Shown piece after piece: positions 1-6,307 of a stretch of DNA of 7,633 nucleotides; within the stretch, counting starts at the first letter, position 1; each line of letters opens with the position of its first letter. Under the pieces are notes generated by a model, which ran no database searches, had not been told where the DNA came from, and was given only the letters and a program-made list of their open reading frames with translations. This DNA comes from Paracoccaceae bacterium. GTDB lineage: Bacteria; Pseudomonadota; Alphaproteobacteria; Rhodobacterales; Rhodobacteraceae. The stretch is taken from contig QKHF01000247.1 of assembly GCA_003250135.1 (NCBI GenBank), forward strand, positions 1 through 7,633, in the 5' to 3' direction. Both the position numbers and the translations under genes were made by a program.

Positions 1-1052
1 CGCCGCGACGGCCCATAGCCGGTGATCGCCCCCTGCGCCGCCTGCCGTTCGGTCCCGGTGGCGTAGGCGAGGAAGGCCAGCGCCGCCTCCCGGTGCGGCG
101 CGCCCTTGGGCACGGCCAGCATGTTGAACCGCAGAACCCGCCCGCTCGGGATCACGCCAACGGTCCCGTCCGTGAGCAGGCCGCGATGAAACGCCGTCGT
201 CATCGCCACGCGCTTCTCGGCCAGCAGCGCCGGCGCCTCGGCCCCGGCGCGCCACCAGACGATCTGGCTGCGGATCGCATCCAGCTTGGCGAAGGCGCGG
301 GCCAGCCCTTCCTCCGTGCCAAGCAGCCCGTAGACCGCCTCCGCCGGAACGCCGTCCGCCAGCAGCGCCAGCTCCAAATTGCCTTCGGGCGTCTGCCGCA
401 TGCCGCGCGGGCCCGGGAACCGATCGAGATCGAAGAAATCCGCGGCGGTCCGCGGCGCGTGGGACCCGGCGACCCGGATATGGGCCGAGGCCAGCGCATA
501 GACCTCGACGATCGAAAGGCCGGAGAGGTCGATCCCCATCTCCTCGCCCAGCGCCGCGCGAAGTCGGGAAGGGGTCGTCCGCTCCAGATCGAACTCCGCC
601 ACGCCGCCCGGGAACAGGCCCGTGTCGTAGGCCAGCACCGTGGACCAGACCGCATGGCTGACGGCGCAGGGCTCCAGCGCGCCGGGCACGAAATCCTCGA
701 CGGCCGAGGCGCCGCTTGGGCTTGGCGGAAAGGAGGCTGGGTCGACCGGCTCCAGCAGCCCCTGGTCGCACAGCACGCGGGCGTCCGCGCGCTCGATGTC
801 AACGACGTCCCACTCCACAGCGCCTTGCTCGACCTGGCTTTGCAGCCCGGCCACGGCGCCGTCGAAGGCGACGACCTCGGCGGTCTTGCCGGTCTCCTTC
901 ATCCACGGCTGGATGAACGCGGTCTTCTGCGCCTCGGCGTAGTCTCCGCCCCAGGACGCGATGACCAGATCGGCGGAAAGCGCGGCCGAAGCCATCGGCG
1001 CGGCGCAGGCGGCCAGCGCCGCGGCGCGCATCAGACGGGCGAATGGGGGCAT
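1..1052 (-). CDS. PotD-like ABC transporter periplasmic substrate-binding protein, 3' end cut by window edge
   Basis: This is a secreted solute-binding protein (spermidine/putrescine PotD group, COG0687-like) that would capture a substrate in the periplasm and hand it to an ABC importer. The frame is open for 350 codons from ATG 1052 and runs off position 1. Residues 1-27 form a signal peptide: basic MPPFARLMR, an Ala-rich core, then an AxA-type cleavage region. The mature start contains SWGGDYAEAQ (33-42), the hallmark opening of PotD-like proteins. WDVVDIE (81-87), VWSTVLAYD (135-143), ADFFDLDRFPG (204-214) and GYGPSR (345-350) match conserved blocks of the family. A purine-rich AGAGGA lies about 11 bases before the start; in-frame ATGs at 1115 and 1112 are possible but would add a poor N-terminus. 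About 50 C-terminal residues are probably missing. Residues 144-199 seem longer than in usual relatives. Transporter partners are not visible, and the substrate is unknown although polyamine is the family default. Confidence 0.88.
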   Translation of the reverse strand, partial: MPPFARLMRAAALAACAAPMASAALSADLVIASWGGDYAEAQKTAFIQPWMKETGKTAEVVAFDGAVAGLQSQVEQGAVEWDVVDIERADARVLCDQGLLEPVDPASFPPSPSGASAVEDFVPGALEPCAVSHAVWSTVLAYDTGLFPGGVAEFDLERTTPSRLRAALGEEMGIDLSGLSIVEVYALASAHIRVAGSHAPRTAADFFDLDRFPGPRGMRQTPEGNLELALLADGVPAEAVYGLLGTEEGLARAFAKLDAIRSQIVWWRAGAEAPALLAEKRVAMTTAFHRGLLTDGTVGVIPSGRVLRFNMLAVPKGAPHREAALAFLAYATGTERQAAQGAITGYGPSR

Positions 1053-1228
1053 CTGCTGTCGGGTCCTCTGAGACGTGCGCGGGGCGCGGTGGGGGCTGCA
1101 ACGCTGGCGCATCATCGCCCCATCACCGACGGCGCGCAAGCGAGCGGCGACCCGAGAATTCGCACTGATTCAGTTGACAGTACACGGGAATCGCTGAGAC
1201 AATTCACGAAAAGGAAACGGAGGAACCG
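1053..1228. promoter_or_regulatory. Divergent intergenic region between binding-protein gene and lysR
   Basis: This stretch separates the starts of two divergent genes and should hold both promoters. The lysR-side promoter is readable (see 1174-1203). For the minus-strand gene only a weak pair is visible: TTGCGC, a 17-base spacer, then GATGAT. Near the lysR promoter lie the short palindrome CTGATTCAG (1165-1173) and a GATTC/GAATC inverted pair (1167-1171 and 1188-1192). The latter spans the lysR -35 box and could be part of a LysR operator. A divergent LysR plus target arrangement is typical of autoregulated LysR systems, but the operator call is inference. Confidence 0.5.
1174..1203 (+). promoter_or_regulatory. 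Probable sigma-70 promoter of the lysR-type gene
   Basis: A perfect TTGACA -35 hexamer lies at 1174-1179. After an 18-base spacer comes GACAAT at 1198-1203, matching four of six TATAAT positions. Transcription would start near 1210, leaving a leader of roughly 20 bases. That leader contains GGAGG (1219-1223), five bases before the ATG at 1229. The inverted GATTC/GAATC pair straddles the -35, so a protein bound there could block or guide RNA polymerase. Confidence 0.6.
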
Positions 1229-2137
1229 ATGGATCGCCTGACCGAAATGGAGGCCTTCATCAAGGTCGTCGACTCCGGCGGCTTCACCGAGGCCGCTCGG
1301 CGTCTGGGCGTCTCCAAATCCGCCATTTCCAAGCATGTCTCCGCGCTGGAGGAGCGCCTCGGCGCGCGACTGCTGAACCGCACCACGCGCCGGGTCAGCC
1401 CGACCGAGATCGGCCTCGCCTATTACGACCGCGCGGGGCGGGTGCTGGCCGAGGCTGAGGAAGCCGACGCCATGGCCGCCGCCATGCAGGGCGCGCCGCG
1501 GGGGCGGCTGCGGGTCGCGGCGCCCCTCAGCTTTGGGCGGCGGCATGTGGCCAACGCGGTGGCGGAGTTCCTGAAGACCTTTCCCGACGTCTCCGTGCAC
1601 ATGGAGATGGACGACCGCTTCGTCGACCTCGTCTCGGAGCAGTTCGACCTCGCGATCCGCATCGGCCGCCTGGCGGATTCCAGCCTGATCGCGAAGAAGC
1701 TGGGCGAGGCGAGCATGCATTTCGTGGCCAGCCCGGAATACCTGGCCGAGCATGGCGAACCGACCACGATCGACGACCTCTCGTCCCACGTCTTGCTGCA
1801 CTACTCGAACATGTCCTGGGGCAATTTCTGGCGCCTGACAGGACCCGGAGGCGACGAGCGTCAAATCCGCGCAGGAGGTCGCCTGACCGCCAATAACGGC
1901 GACGCGCTGATGGCCGCCGCGGTCGCTGGGCTCGGGATCGCCATGCAGCCCGCTTTCCTTTGCGCGGACGAGGTGCGCGGTGGCCAGCTGAAAGAGATCA
2001 TGGTCGACGCGCGCCCGGAACCCATTGGAATTTATGCGGTTTACCCCCCGGGACAGTATCCCGCGCCGAAGGTCCGGGCTTTTATCGACTTCATGGCCGA
2101 CCGGTTCGGATGCGCCGAGCCGCCCTGGGCCATGTGA
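1229..2137 (+). CDS. LysR-family transcriptional regulator (CrgA/AaeR-like subgroup)
   Basis: A 302-residue DNA-binding regulator of the usual LysR length. Residues 1-60 are the winged helix-turn-helix: MEAFIKVVDSGGFTEAARRL, then recognition helix SKSAISKHVSALEERLGARL, then LLNRTTRRVSPTEIG, all near consensus. A linker helix runs about 62-88. The effector-binding domain follows from about 91 (RGRLRVAAPLSFGRRHV) and contains the family blocks FDLAIRIG (139-146) and LTANNGDAL (219-227). VYPPGQYPAPKVRAFIDF (271-288) is the usual C-terminal block of this subgroup. The start is supported by GGAGG five bases upstream and by homology beginning at residue 1. It is divergent from the binding-protein gene, which is its likeliest target. 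Effector unknown; family assignment is very secure, specific role is inferred from position only. Confidence 0.95.
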   Translation: MDRLTEMEAFIKVVDSGGFTEAARRLGVSKSAISKHVSALEERLGARLLNRTTRRVSPTEIGLAYYDRAGRVLAEAEEADAMAAAMQGAPRGRLRVAAPLSFGRRHVANAVAEFLKTFPDVSVHMEMDDRFVDLVSEQFDLAIRIGRLADSSLIAKKLGEASMHFVASPEYLAEHGEPTTIDDLSSHVLLHYSNMSWGNFWRLTGPGGDERQIRAGGRLTANNGDALMAAAVAGLGIAMQPAFLCADEVRGGQLKEIMVDARPEPIGIYAVYPPGQYPAPKVRAFIDFMADRFGCAEPPWAM

Positions 2138-2240
2138 GCTCCGCACCTCGCTTCGAAGGCGGACGTTCACGAACCCGTGCGCCGGTCGCCAGCATCGGCC
2201 ACTCGCGGAGAGAGCGTGTATAGTCACATCCATAAAGCCA
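2138..2240. other. Intergenic stretch after lysR, no gene seen
   Basis: There is no convincing ORF and no strong terminator. The only hairpin found is a 4-bp CACG/CGTG stem at 2168-2179. A TATAGT at 2219-2224 resembles a -10 box but has no acceptable -35. Base composition turns AT-rich from about 2220 toward the arsR start. Confidence 0.4.
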
Positions 2241-2262
2241 CGAATATTAGAATGTATATTCG
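2241..2262. promoter_or_regulatory. Perfect 7-bp inverted repeat upstream of arsR: probable ArsR operator
   Basis: CGAATAT (2241-2247) and ATATTCG (2256-2262) are exact reverse complements separated by eight bases, giving a 22-base AT-rich dyad in GC-rich DNA. Its centre is 20 bases before the arsR ATG. ArsR/SmtB repressors, including the BigR branch, usually bind AT-rich dyads of this kind overlapping their own promoter, so autorepression is the natural reading. It covers both candidate -10 boxes (TAGAAT 2248-2253 and TATATT 2255-2260). The symmetry is seen directly; binding by the adjacent protein is inference. Confidence 0.65.
2255..2260 (+). promoter_or_regulatory. Candidate -10 box of the arsR promoter
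   Basis: TATATT matches five of six -10 consensus positions. A start site six to eight bases downstream would fall at about 2267-2269, almost on the ATG at 2271, so the mRNA would be nearly leaderless. This fits the absence of any Shine-Dalgarno-like sequence before that ATG. An alternative -10, TAGAAT at 2248-2253, would give a leader of about ten bases. Neither has a recognisable TTGACA-like -35. Confidence 0.35.
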
Positions 2263-2270
2263 CCTGACAT

Positions 2271-2654
2271 ATGGATAACGACCGCCGCTCCTCTGACGAC
2301 AAACCGACGGCTCCAGACGGGCGCAGCGCGCGCACCGGAGAGGCGGCGCTCAATCCGAACCAGATCGCCCAGCACGCCGAAATCGCCAAGCGAGGGTCGG
2401 ATTACCTGAAGACGCTGGCGCATCCGGCGCGCCTGATGATCCTGACCCATCTCTCCGCCAAAGAGCTGTCAGTCGCCGAGATCGAACAGCTGATCGGCGC
2501 GCGCCAGGCTTCGGTCTCGCAGCACCTCGCCCGGCTCCGCTCGATCGACGTGGTCGGGTCGCGGCGTGACGGCAAGGCGATCTACTACACGTTGGCCGAT
2601 GACCGCGAACGCCAGCTGGTCGCCGCCGTGCATGAGTGGTTTGGAGACGAATAG
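2271..2654 (+). CDS. ArsR/SmtB-family winged-helix repressor, BigR/SqrR-like, without cysteines
   Basis: A 127-residue dimeric repressor. Residues 1-30 are a polar, probably disordered extension. KTLAHPARLMILTHL (47-61), ELSVAEIEQLIG (65-76), recognition helix ARQASVSQHLARLR (77-90) and the wing SRRDGKAIYYTLAD (97-110) follow ArsR order. The closest remembered relatives are BigR/SqrR/YgaV sulfide sensors, which carry a cysteine in the LMILCHL block and another near the C-terminus. Here the first is Thr59 and the protein has no cysteine at all. The ELCVCDL metal site of ArsR/SmtB is ELSVAEI, so the thiolate metal site is also missing. The sensed signal is therefore unknown. The ATG at 2271 is the only reasonable start; it has no ribosome-binding site and may be leaderless. 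No target gene follows in the same direction; the next gene, trkH, converges with a 21-base gap. Confidence 0.92.
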   Translation: MDNDRRSSDDKPTAPDGRSARTGEAALNPNQIAQHAEIAKRGSDYLKTLAHPARLMILTHLSAKELSVAEIEQLIGARQASVSQHLARLRSIDVVGSRRDGKAIYYTLADDRERQLVAAVHEWFGDE

Positions 2655-2675
2655 GCGACTGCCGACGAGCGATGA

Positions 2676-4124
2676 TCAGCGCCGCCAGAAGCTGCGGCTG
2701 AACAACACGAAGACGCTCATCAGCTCCAACCGCCCCAGCAGCATGGTCCCCGCCAGTATCCATTTCGCGCTGTCGGGCAGATTGGCGAAATTCCCCGCCG
2801 GGCCGATTTCGTCCCCCAGGCCGGGGCCGATATTCGCCAGCGCGGTCGCCGCGCCCGAGATCGCGGTGATCGTGTCCAGCCCGACCATGGTCAGCAGCAC
2901 CGCGACGCAACCCAGCGTAACCGCGAAAACGTAGAGGAAGCTCATCACCGAGGAGAGGATCTCCTGGTCGAGCGGACGCCGGTCATAAGTCAGCTGGAAC
3001 ACCCCGTGGGGCGAATGCAGCCGCCGGATCTGGGTCGCCACCGCAGAGGCGAGGATCTGCACCCGGAACACTTTCACCGAGCAGCAAGTCGACCCGGTGC
3101 AGCCGCCGATCAGCCCGATGAAAAAGAAGATCACGACGACGAAGGAGCCCCACTCCATGTAGTTCTCGCTGGCGTAGCCGGTCCCGGTCATGATCGAGGC
3201 GATGTTGAACAGCGACTCTCGGAAGGCCTGCTCCAATGGCTCGCTCACCGTCAGGACGCGGTAGACCACGACCATGCCGACGGCGCCCGTCAGCAGCGCC
3301 AGAAACGCGGCGATCTGCGGGTCGCGGAACAGCGGCTTCGCCGAGCCGCCCATCAGCTGCACAAACCGGACGAACGGCAGGCTGGCGAGGATCATGAACA
3401 CCGACGCGACATACTCGATGATCGGCGGGAAATGCCCGATCGACGCGTCGTAATTGGCGAACCCGCCGGTGGAGATTGTGGTCATCGCATGCACGGCGGC
3501 GTCGAACAGGTTCATGCCCGATGCGGCGTAGGCCATCAGGCAGAGCGCCGTGAGTCCCACATAGATGGCCGATATCGAGTTGGCGATCTCGGCTGCGCGC
3601 GGCAGGATCTTCCCCATCGTGTCGAACGCTTCCGAGCGGAAATACTGCATGCCGCCGACGCGCATCATGGGCAGGAAGGCCAACGCGAATACGATGATGC
3701 CGACGCCGCCGAACCATTGCAGCAAACCGCGCCACAGCTTGGTTGATGGCGGCAGCGCGTCGATATTCGTGAACACGGTCGACCCGGTCGTGGTAAGGCC
3801 CGACATCGCCTCGAAAAACGCGTCGGTGTAGCTGGCGTAGGGCGGCGCCAGCACGAACGGAACCGCGCCGAAGATGGGCAGAGCCACCCAGGCGCTCACG
3901 GTCAGCATGAAGGTCTGCTGGATCGTCAATCCTTCGGACCGCCCGATATCGCAGGCGATCGACGTCGAAAGGCCGATCACGATGGTCATCGCCCCCGCGA
4001 AGGCGTAGTCGCGCCAATGCGGGTCCCCGACCAGAAAGTCAGCCAGGGCGGGCGCCAGCATGAACGCCCCCAAAGCGGCGACCATCAGGCCGATGACGTA
4101 AAAGACGGGGCGCGCGTCCAACAT
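2676..4124 (-). CDS. trkH: TrkH-family potassium uptake channel subunit
   Basis: An inner-membrane K+ translocating subunit of 482 residues, the normal length. It has the four pore-loop filter repeats expected of the family: TTTGST (111-116), STGGFAN (218-224), TGTGYAS (313-319) and ANIGPGLG (430-437). GGCTGSTCCSVKVFR (340-354) and the C-terminal GRLELMSVFVLFSRSFW (464-480) are also strongly conserved. Hydrophobic segments fill most of the chain. The start is set at ATG 4124 because MLDARPVFYVIG aligns with the usual TrkH N-terminus and AAAGG lies about eight bases upstream; a TTG at 4160 would add 12 unlikely residues. It lies 40 bases downstream of an APC permease gene, so probable co-transcription. 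TrkH normally works with the cytoplasmic NAD/nucleotide-binding regulator TrkA; no trkA is in this window. Confidence 0.96.
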   Translation of the reverse strand: MLDARPVFYVIGLMVAALGAFMLAPALADFLVGDPHWRDYAFAGAMTIVIGLSTSIACDIGRSEGLTIQQTFMLTVSAWVALPIFGAVPFVLAPPYASYTDAFFEAMSGLTTTGSTVFTNIDALPPSTKLWRGLLQWFGGVGIIVFALAFLPMMRVGGMQYFRSEAFDTMGKILPRAAEIANSISAIYVGLTALCLMAYAASGMNLFDAAVHAMTTISTGGFANYDASIGHFPPIIEYVASVFMILASLPFVRFVQLMGGSAKPLFRDPQIAAFLALLTGAVGMVVVYRVLTVSEPLEQAFRESLFNIASIMTGTGYASENYMEWGSFVVVIFFFIGLIGGCTGSTCCSVKVFRVQILASAVATQIRRLHSPHGVFQLTYDRRPLDQEILSSVMSFLYVFAVTLGCVAVLLTMVGLDTITAISGAATALANIGPGLGDEIGPAGNFANLPDSAKWILAGTMLLGRLELMSVFVLFSRSFWRR

Positions 4125-4164
4125 GGGCGGAGCCTTTGGCGAGGAGGCCCCCCGTGTCAAGCGT

Positions 4165-5394
4165 TCAGCCGCTCCAGAGCGCCGCGATCAGCAGCCCGGC
4201 GGAGGTGACGGCGGCGAAAACCGGGACCGCGAACGGGATGCTGGGCGCGCCCGGCGGCGGCGGACCGCGGCGCTTCAGCTCGATCAGCGCCGAATTCACC
4301 AGCGTGAAGACGCCAAGCAGGATCGCCGAAGTCGCCTGCGCCAGCGCCTCGATCGGGGCGGCCAGCGCGAGGGCGACCACGCAGAGCGTCGCCAGCGCCG
4401 TCGCGCGAGTCGGCGTGCGCCGGATCGGGTGCAACGCCCTCGCCCAGGCGAAGGCGGCGCTGCGCGCGCCAAGGCCGTAGAGCACGCGGGCCGCCATGAT
4501 GATCTGCGCCAGCACGCCGTTCAGCGTGGCCGCGACCGCGATAGCCCCGATGAAGGCGGGCGAACGCCCGGTCGCCGTCTCGTACACCATCGCCAGCGGC
4601 CGCTCGCTGGTCGACAGGCGCTCGGGACCGACCGCAAGCACAGCCGCAGCGCTGACCAGCGCATAGAGCGCCGCCGTGGCCGCCATCGCCAGCAGGATCG
4701 CGCGCGGCATGGTCTTTTCCGGCTCGCGAGTCTCCTCCGCCATGTTGACCATGTCCTCGAAACCGATGAAGGCGAAGAAGGCCAGCATCAGCGCGGCGAT
4801 CATCCCGAGGCCGGGGAACGCCGCTTCGCTCAGACCGGGAACCAGCTCGCTGGCCGGCATGGTCCAGTCGCCCAGGAAGCCGGCCCCGCTGACGATCAGC
4901 AGCCCGGCGACCTCGATCAGGGTGAAGAGCGCGGCCAGGGCGAGGGACTCAACGACGCCCCAGGCCGCCGCCGCGCCAAGGGCCAGGCCGATCCCGATCT
5001 CCAGCGCCACGCGCGGCGCGTCGACCAGGCCCAGAAGATACCCGACCCCGCCTTTCAGCACCGCCGCGGCGGAGACGACGCCGACCAAAGCCACCGCCAG
5101 CCCCACCCCGTTCGACAGCCACGGGCGACCGAACGCCTCGCGCATGTACGCGGCCTCGCCCGCGCTTTCCGGGATACGGGCCGACAGCTCGGCGAAGGAG
5201 GCCGCAGAGGCCGCCGCGACCACGCCGGCCAGCACGAAGGCGAACGGCGCATAGGCCCCCGCCTGACCCGCCACCACGCCGACCAGCACATAGATGCCGG
5301 CGCCGATCATGACGCCGACGCCGTAAAGCGTCATCAAACCGACGCCGAGCCGGCGCTTCAGGTGCGGTTCAGTGGTGCTCAGGTCGTCGCCCAT
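4165..5394 (-). CDS. APC-superfamily amino-acid permease
   Basis: A polytopic inner-membrane secondary transporter of 409 residues with about 11-12 hydrophobic segments. The first membrane helix carries the APC signature GVGVMIGAGIYVLVG (25-39), the unwound Gly-rich stretch that binds the substrate amino group. ELSARIPESAGEAAYMREAF (69-88) is the conserved loop after helix 2. FFAFIGFEDMVNMAEETREP (206-225) is the helix-6 region with the loop typical of the cationic amino-acid transporter branch. Length fits bacterial 12-helix permeases rather than the 14-helix CATs. Substrate cannot be assigned; amino acid or polyamine is the reasonable range. An in-frame stop (TAG) lies five codons before the ATG, so the start is well fixed, although no Shine-Dalgarno motif precedes it. 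The next gene downstream, 40 bases on, is trkH. Confidence 0.9.
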   Translation of the reverse strand: MGDDLSTTEPHLKRRLGVGLMTLYGVGVMIGAGIYVLVGVVAGQAGAYAPFAFVLAGVVAAASAASFAELSARIPESAGEAAYMREAFGRPWLSNGVGLAVALVGVVSAAAVLKGGVGYLLGLVDAPRVALEIGIGLALGAAAAWGVVESLALAALFTLIEVAGLLIVSGAGFLGDWTMPASELVPGLSEAAFPGLGMIAALMLAFFAFIGFEDMVNMAEETREPEKTMPRAILLAMAATAALYALVSAAAVLAVGPERLSTSERPLAMVYETATGRSPAFIGAIAVAATLNGVLAQIIMAARVLYGLGARSAAFAWARALHPIRRTPTRATALATLCVVALALAAPIEALAQATSAILLGVFTLVNSALIELKRRGPPPPGAPSIPFAVPVFAAVTSAGLLIAALWSG

Positions 5395-5404
5395 GGACGC
5401 GAAA

Positions 5405-5418
5405 GTCTAGCAATAGAC
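5405..5418 (-). repeat. Small hairpin 10 bases before the permease start
   Basis: GTCTA (5405-5409) and TAGAC (5414-5418) are exact reverse complements around a four-base loop. On the minus-strand RNA the stem would end 10 bases before the ATG at 5394, where a ribosome-binding site would normally sit. A TTGACC close to a -35 hexamer lies further upstream at about 5438-5443, but its best -10 partner is 20 bases away. The hairpin could be chance or could modulate translation. Confidence 0.3.
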
Positions 5419-5450
5419 GCCGACTCGCCTTGGTCTAGGTCAACGAACAG

Positions 5451-5471
5451 GGCGGCCCCGATGGGGCCGCC
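5451..5471 (-). terminator. Probable intrinsic terminator after folE
   Basis: GGCGGCCCC (5451-5459) and GGGGCCGCC (5463-5471) form a perfect 9-bp GC stem with a three-base loop, 22 bases past the folE stop. On the minus-strand RNA it is followed by CUGUUCGUUG, a weak U-containing tract rather than a run of U. Placement between two co-oriented genes supports termination of folE. The poor U tract keeps confidence moderate, and some read-through into the permease gene is possible. Confidence 0.6.
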
Positions 5472-5493
5472 TCCGCGCGTCGCTGCTGGGGGC

Positions 5494-6129
5494 TTAGCTG
5501 GAGCGGTTCACCGGATTGCCGATGATGTCGAGGAATTCCTTCCGGGTCTTCGGATCTTCGCGGAAGATGCCAAGCATGGTCGAGGTGACCATGGAGACGC
5601 CGTGCTTGTGGATGCCGCGAGTGGTCATGCACTGATGCTCCGCCTCGACGACGACCGCGACGCCGAGCGGCTGCAACACGTCCTGAATGGCGCTGGCGAT
5701 CTGGGCGGTCATCTTCTCCTGCACCTGCAGGCGCTTGGCGAAGTTCTCCACCGTGCGGGCGAGCTTGGAGATGCCGACCACGCGATCCGTGGGGATATAG
5801 CCGACATGCGCCTTGCCGATGATCGGCGCCATGTGATGCTCGCAGTAGCTTTCGAAGCGGATGTCGCGCAGCACGACCATTTCGTCGTAGCCCGCGACTT
5901 CCTGAAAGGTCCGCTGCAAGTCGGCCACCGGGTCCATGCCGTAGCCCTTGAACCATTCCTCATAGGCGCGGACGACGCGCCCCGGCGTGTCCAGCAGGCC
6001 TTCGCGGCTTGGGTCGTCTCCGGCCCAGCGTAGAAGGGTGCGCACCGCGTCCTCGGCCTCCTCGCGAGAGGGGCGCGTAATCGCCTGGGCTTCCAGCTCG
6101 GCGGCGAATTCTGGGTCATGGACGTTCAT
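5494..6129 (-). CDS. folE: GTP cyclohydrolase I (type IA, FolE)
   Basis: This cytosolic enzyme converts GTP to 7,8-dihydroneopterin triphosphate and formate, the first committed step of tetrahydrofolate synthesis. It is 211 residues, normal for bacterial FolE, and acts as a homodecamer in characterised relatives. Visible signatures are DTPGRVVRAYEEWFKGY (47-63), the active-site block FESYCEHHMAPIIGKAHVGY (92-111), and the second metal block EAEHQCMTTRGIHK (162-175). By comparison with E. coli, Cys96, His99 and Cys167 are the zinc ligands and His98 the catalytic histidine; all are present. GISKLAR (119-125) and STMLGIFR (183-190) are further family blocks. The start is supported by GAGGGGG (6137-6143) seven bases upstream. 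A possible small ORF ends 15 bases before the start, and a hairpin terminator follows the stop. Nothing suggests divergence from normal function. Confidence 0.98.
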   Translation of the reverse strand: MNVHDPEFAAELEAQAITRPSREEAEDAVRTLLRWAGDDPSREGLLDTPGRVVRAYEEWFKGYGMDPVADLQRTFQEVAGYDEMVVLRDIRFESYCEHHMAPIIGKAHVGYIPTDRVVGISKLARTVENFAKRLQVQEKMTAQIASAIQDVLQPLGVAVVVEAEHQCMTTRGIHKHGVSMVTSTMLGIFREDPKTRKEFLDIIGNPVNRSS

Positions 6130-6144
6130 CGGGATTCCCCCTCG

Positions 6145-6255
6145 TCAGTTGGAGCCCGCGAAACCGGGCCGATCCGTCTCGGCATAGAGGGTGCGGGTGA
6201 CCAAGCCCTTACCGCCCTGATGCGATCTGTCGAGACCTTTAACTATCTCACTCAT
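6145..6255 (-). CDS. Possible 36-residue small ORF upstream of folE, unrecognised
   Basis: On the minus strand an ATG at 6255 opens a 37-codon frame ending with TGA at 6145-6147. The product begins MSEIVKGLDRSHQGG and ends RPGFAGSN. From codon 8 onward most third positions are G or C, as in the neighbouring real genes; the first seven codons (AGT, ATA, GTT, AAA, GGT) are unusually AT-rich. An in-frame TAG lies directly before the ATG. A possible ribosome-binding sequence, GGTGGG, lies about ten bases upstream. Its stop is one base from the folE Shine-Dalgarno sequence, so its translation could be coupled to folE. I do not recognise the peptide; it has no membrane segment or cysteine. It may be a leader peptide, a real small protein, or chance. 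Confidence 0.33.
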   Translation of the reverse strand: MSEIVKGLDRSHQGGKGLVTRTLYAETDRPGFAGSN

Positions 6256-6291
6256 CTATGCGCGGCCCACCCGGTTTTGGATCATCCGGAC

Positions 6292-6307
6292 CGCACGATT
6301 CCGTGCG
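6292..6307. repeat. 6-bp hairpin inside a longer GGATC/GATCC dyad
   Basis: CGCACG (6292-6297) and CGTGCG (6302-6307) pair exactly around ATTC. GGATC (6279-6283) and GATCC (6307-6311) form outer arms that share one base with the inner stem, so the two would be alternative rather than one continuous stem. It lies in the metZ-folE gap, downstream of the probable metZ terminator and upstream of folE. It could be a second terminator element, an operator in the folE promoter region, or chance. Confidence 0.3.

Noticed and set aside
93..1241. A 382-codon plus-strand frame opposite the binding-protein gene
   Set aside because: Composition is a shadow of the real gene (Arg, Gly, Ala, Gln-rich), and it runs through the divergent promoter into the lysR start.
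1112..2389. A 425-codon minus-strand frame opposite lysR and the arsR start
   Set aside because: It is antisense to a secure LysR gene and crosses the arsR operator region; no domain seen.
2655..2700. Imperfect hairpin near the arsR/trkH convergent stops as a terminator
   Set aside because: The stem needs a bulge and no T run follows on either strand.
4125..4160. A longer trkH start (TTG at 4160) and a TTGACA-like -35 at 4155-4160 on the minus strand
   Set aside because: The extra 12 residues do not resemble TrkH N-termini, and no -10 hexamer lies at a suitable distance from the TTGACA.
4123..6033. A 636-codon open frame on the plus strand opposite the permease and folE genes
   Set aside because: It lies antisense to two well-recognised genes. 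Its product is Arg/Gly/Asp/His-rich low-complexity sequence typical of GC-rich shadow frames, with no recognisable domain.
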